Shown: positions 6,865 to 8,555 of the stretch, piece after piece | How the letters are laid out: each line of letters starts with the position of its first letter | How positions within the stretch are numbered: the first letter of the stretch is position 1 | Origin: Methylomonas sp. | GTDB lineage: Bacteria; Pseudomonadota; Gammaproteobacteria; Methylococcales; Methylomonadaceae | NCBI GenBank assembly: GCA_026990815.1 | Contig: JALXCS010000372.1 | Location: 1,861-10,415, forward strand | Direction of reading: 5' to 3' | DNA: 8,555 nt | Position numbers and translations under genes: made by a program | Notes under the pieces: generated by a model | Databases searched by the model: none | What the model saw: the letters and a program-made list of their open reading frames with translations, nothing else | Told to the model about the DNA's origin: nothing

Positions 6865-7951
6865 GTTCTGTCTTCATAAGTTTGATTTTTTGAGTACGAC
6901 GGCTTTTATCAGCCACTTTTCCAACCAGTTGCCCGCAGGCGGCATCAATGTCTTCCCCCCTGGTTTTACGTACAGTAACAACCAGACCCGATCGATGCAA
7001 AATATCCCTGAATTTCTGTACTCCATTGTTTGAAGTACAAAGATATTCCGAACCAGGAAAAGGATTAAAAGGGATTAAATTGATTTTGCAGGAAATTTTC
7101 TTTAGTAACCTGACTAATGTTCTGGCGTCCGATTCAGAGTCATTAATTCCTGCCAGCATTACATATTCAAAAGTAATATGTCGCCTGGGTGCGCTTTTAA
7201 CATAATGGCGGCAGGCATTCAAAAGTTCATTCAAGGGATATTTTTGGTTGATGGGAACCAGCTGATCACGAAGTTCATTCGTTGGGGCATGCAGAGAAAC
7301 TGCCAGACTGACATCGCAAGCCTCAGTGAGACGATACATTGCCGGAACCACCCCGGAAGTACTAAGCGTAACTCGCCGCTTGGACAAGCCATAAGCAAAG
7401 TCATCCATCATTAAATTCATGGCTGCAACAACATTGTTGAAATTCAGAAGCGGTTCACCCATTCCCATCATGACAACATTGCTGATTTTTTGCTGCTCTC
7501 CCAATAACTGTTGGGCCACAAAAAGTTGCCCAATAATTTCAGCGACAGACAAATTGCGATTAAAGCCCTGCCGTGCTGTCGAGCAAAAAGAACAAGCCAA
7601 GGAACAGCCAACTTGAGAGGATACGCAAAGTGTTCCGCGGCCAATTTCAGGTATAAAAACAGTCTCGACCCGGTTTCCACATGACATTTCCAAAAGCCAT
7701 TTTCTGGTTCCATCTGCGGCAATGGTATCGAAAGCGATTTCTGGAGCAGAAATTGTACAGTTTTCTTCCAGGTAATGGCGCAGAGATTTACTTAAATTGC
7801 TCATTAGGCTGAAATCAGTGACTCCAGTCTGATGAATCCATTTAAGGATCTGGGTGGCGCGATAGGGCTTTTCTCCTATGCCAGCAAAAAAAGAAACCAG
7901 ACCCTGTCGGTCGAAATCCAGTAAATTAACGGGTTCTTGGACAGATTTCAT
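6854..7951 (-). CDS. rlmN: Dual-specificity RNA methyltransferase RlmN (radical SAM)
   Basis: RlmN makes 2-methyladenosine at A2503 of 23S rRNA and at A37 of some tRNAs. I place the start at the ATG at 7951, giving 365 residues opening with MKSVQEPVNLLDFDRQGL, which aligns with the family N-terminus. The radical-SAM cluster cysteines are C116, C120 and C123 (CSLACSFC). The two catalytic cysteines are C109 (TLCVSSQVGC) and C339 (GEDIDAACGQ). SAM-binding GMGEPLLN and the SLHAP segment are also present. The frame is open to an earlier ATG at 8038, but that would add an unconserved stretch lying inside ndk. With the chosen start rlmN still overlaps ndk by 26 bases, and no strong Shine-Dalgarno sequence is visible, so translation probably depends on ndk. 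Confidence 0.95.
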   Translation of the reverse strand: MKSVQEPVNLLDFDRQGLVSFFAGIGEKPYRATQILKWIHQTGVTDFSLMSNLSKSLRHYLEENCTISAPEIAFDTIAADGTRKWLLEMSCGNRVETVFIPEIGRGTLCVSSQVGCSLACSFCSTARQGFNRNLSVAEIIGQLFVAQQLLGEQQKISNVVMMGMGEPLLNFNNVVAAMNLMMDDFAYGLSKRRVTLSTSGVVPAMYRLTEACDVSLAVSLHAPTNELRDQLVPINQKYPLNELLNACRHYVKSAPRRHITFEYVMLAGINDSESDARTLVRLLKKISCKINLIPFNPFPGSEYLCTSNNGVQKFRDILHRSGLVVTVRKTRGEDIDAACGQLVGKVADKSRRTQKIKLMKTEHAA

Positions 7952-8357
7952 TTTCTGAAAAAAAGAAAGCAATTTCTTGTTTAGCTGTATCAGGACCATC
8001 AGAGCCATGCACGGCATTTTCATCAATGCTGTCAGCAAAATCTGCGCGGATGGTTCCGGGAGCGGCTTCGGCAGGATTGGTTGCTCCCATTATTTCGCGA
8101 TGCCTGGAAATAGCATTTTCGCCTTCAAGTATCTGCATCATCACGGGGCCGGAAATCATGAAGGCGACAAGATCATTAAAAAAAGGACGTTCTTTATGCA
8201 CGGCATAAAAACCTTCTGCCTGTTCCCTGGTTAAATGCAGCATTTTTGCAGCAATAATTTTCAGGCCGTTTTTTTCAAAACGGGTATAAATTTCGCCAAT
8301 AACATTTTTGGCAACTGCATCAGGTTTAATAATTGAAAAAGTTTGCTCTACGGCCAT
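7926..8357 (-). CDS. ndk: Nucleoside diphosphate kinase
   Basis: Ndk balances nucleoside triphosphate pools by passing the gamma phosphate of ATP to NDPs through a phosphohistidine. The 143-residue protein is the same length as E. coli Ndk and aligns throughout: N-terminal EQTFSIIKPDAV with K11, the GATNPAEAAPGTIRADF segment, catalytic H117 in NAVHGSD, and the conserved end CPRTR. It is the first gene of the minus-strand block and has a good ribosome-binding site (GGAG, 8369-8372) and an upstream TATAAT. Its 3' end contains the rlmN start. Confidence 0.98.
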   Translation of the reverse strand: MAVEQTFSIIKPDAVAKNVIGEIYTRFEKNGLKIIAAKMLHLTREQAEGFYAVHKERPFFNDLVAFMISGPVMMQILEGENAISRHREIMGATNPAEAAPGTIRADFADSIDENAVHGSDGPDTAKQEIAFFFSENEICPRTR

Positions 8358-8368
8358 TTTGTTTTAAA

Positions 8369-8372
8369 CTCC
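8369..8372 (-). promoter_or_regulatory. Ribosome-binding site of ndk
   Basis: GGAG on the minus strand lies 11 bases before the ndk ATG. It is the clearest Shine-Dalgarno match among the genes in the window; most downstream genes have only weak A/G-rich leaders and appear to rely on coupling. Confidence 0.55.
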
Positions 8373-8402
8373 ATTATGGTTGTCAATTAAAATCAGCCGG
8401 CC

Positions 8403-8408
8403 ATTATA
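8403..8408 (-). promoter_or_regulatory. -10 element of the probable promoter of the ndk block
   Basis: A perfect TATAAT on the minus strand (ATTATA on plus) sits 45 bases before the ndk start, predicting transcription from about 8396, next to the palindrome GCCGGC (8396-8401), and a leader of about 40 bases. The hexamer 17 bp upstream is a poor -35, so activation or a different sigma contact may be needed. This is the best promoter candidate for the whole eight-gene block. Confidence 0.5.
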
Positions 8409-8487
8409 CTCCAATTCAAGCTATTACACGACATCCCTTTGTTTTCATATTAAAAACATTGGATTTAAGCCACTAACCGCCAGTTTC

Positions 8488-8555
8488 TTAAGGCATATTG
8501 TCAATCTCATTACCTTCTTTATCAGGTAGCATTAAATCTTCTTTACTGACGCCTA
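8488..8555 (-). CDS. Possible 3' end of an unidentified gene (partial, runs off the right edge)
   Basis: Read leftward on the minus strand, the frame is open from the window edge to a TAA at 8490-8488. The last residues are GVSKEDLMLPDKEGNEIDNM followed by Pro, a hydrophilic acidic tail that looks protein-like. I do not recognise it. The 130 bases between this stop and ndk contain the candidate ndk promoter and no clear hairpin-plus-T-run terminator, so read-through from this gene into ndk is possible. Confidence 0.45.
   Translation of the reverse strand, partial: GVSKEDLMLPDKEGNEIDNMP

Noticed and set aside
7468..7722. 84-codon minus-strand frame inside rlmN
   Set aside because: It is a shifted frame across the radical-SAM region of rlmN with no start context or recognisable product.
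7951..8038. 29-residue N-terminal extension of RlmN from the ATG at 8038
   Set aside because: It is the out-of-frame reading of ndk, has no family similarity, and would give a 113-base overlap; the RlmN fold begins near the ATG at 7951.
8381..8386. Perfect TTGACA -35 on the minus strand before ndk
   Set aside because: No -10-like hexamer lies 16-18 bases downstream, where the sequence already approaches the ndk ribosome-binding site and start.

Overview
The window looks like chromosomal DNA from an AT-rich gammaproteobacterium. I base this on the gene order ndk, rlmN, pilW/pilF, hisS, yfgM, bamB, der, a classic gammaproteobacterial block, and on proteins that align by eye along their whole length with the Escherichia coli and Pseudomonas versions. 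I cannot name a genus. No insertion sequence, phage gene, CRISPR array, tRNA or rRNA is visible, and every long reading frame is an intact housekeeping gene.

Layout. Bases 1-85 may hold the tail of an unknown rightward gene. Bases 86-219 are a very AT-rich leader with a perfect 22-bp inverted repeat beside a possible extended -10. Bases 220-1008 encode a stand-alone protein with two receiver domains and no output domain. It converges with the main block. From 8357 down to 1029, eight genes on the minus strand are packed with overlaps or gaps of at most 35 bases: ndk, rlmN, pilW/pilF, hisS, yfgM, bamB, der, tpx. A consensus-like -10 at 8403-8408 precedes ndk. Bases 8488-8555 may hold the tail of an upstream minus-strand gene.

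How the genes fit together. The block mixes nucleotide metabolism (ndk), translation and ribosome assembly (rlmN, hisS, der), envelope assembly (the OM lipoproteins BamB and PilW, and the Sec-associated inner-membrane protein YfgM) and peroxide defence (tpx). Two junctions (yfgM/bamB and bamB/der) are TAATG stop-start overlaps and der/tpx are one base apart, so the distal genes are probably translationally coupled.

The most notable points are these: rodZ and ispG are missing from their usual place between pilW and hisS; tpx is attached directly behind der; and the double-receiver protein has one degenerate and one canonical receiver and no kinase next to it. I did not find a convincing new multi-gene system. 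The window is mainly conserved core genome.
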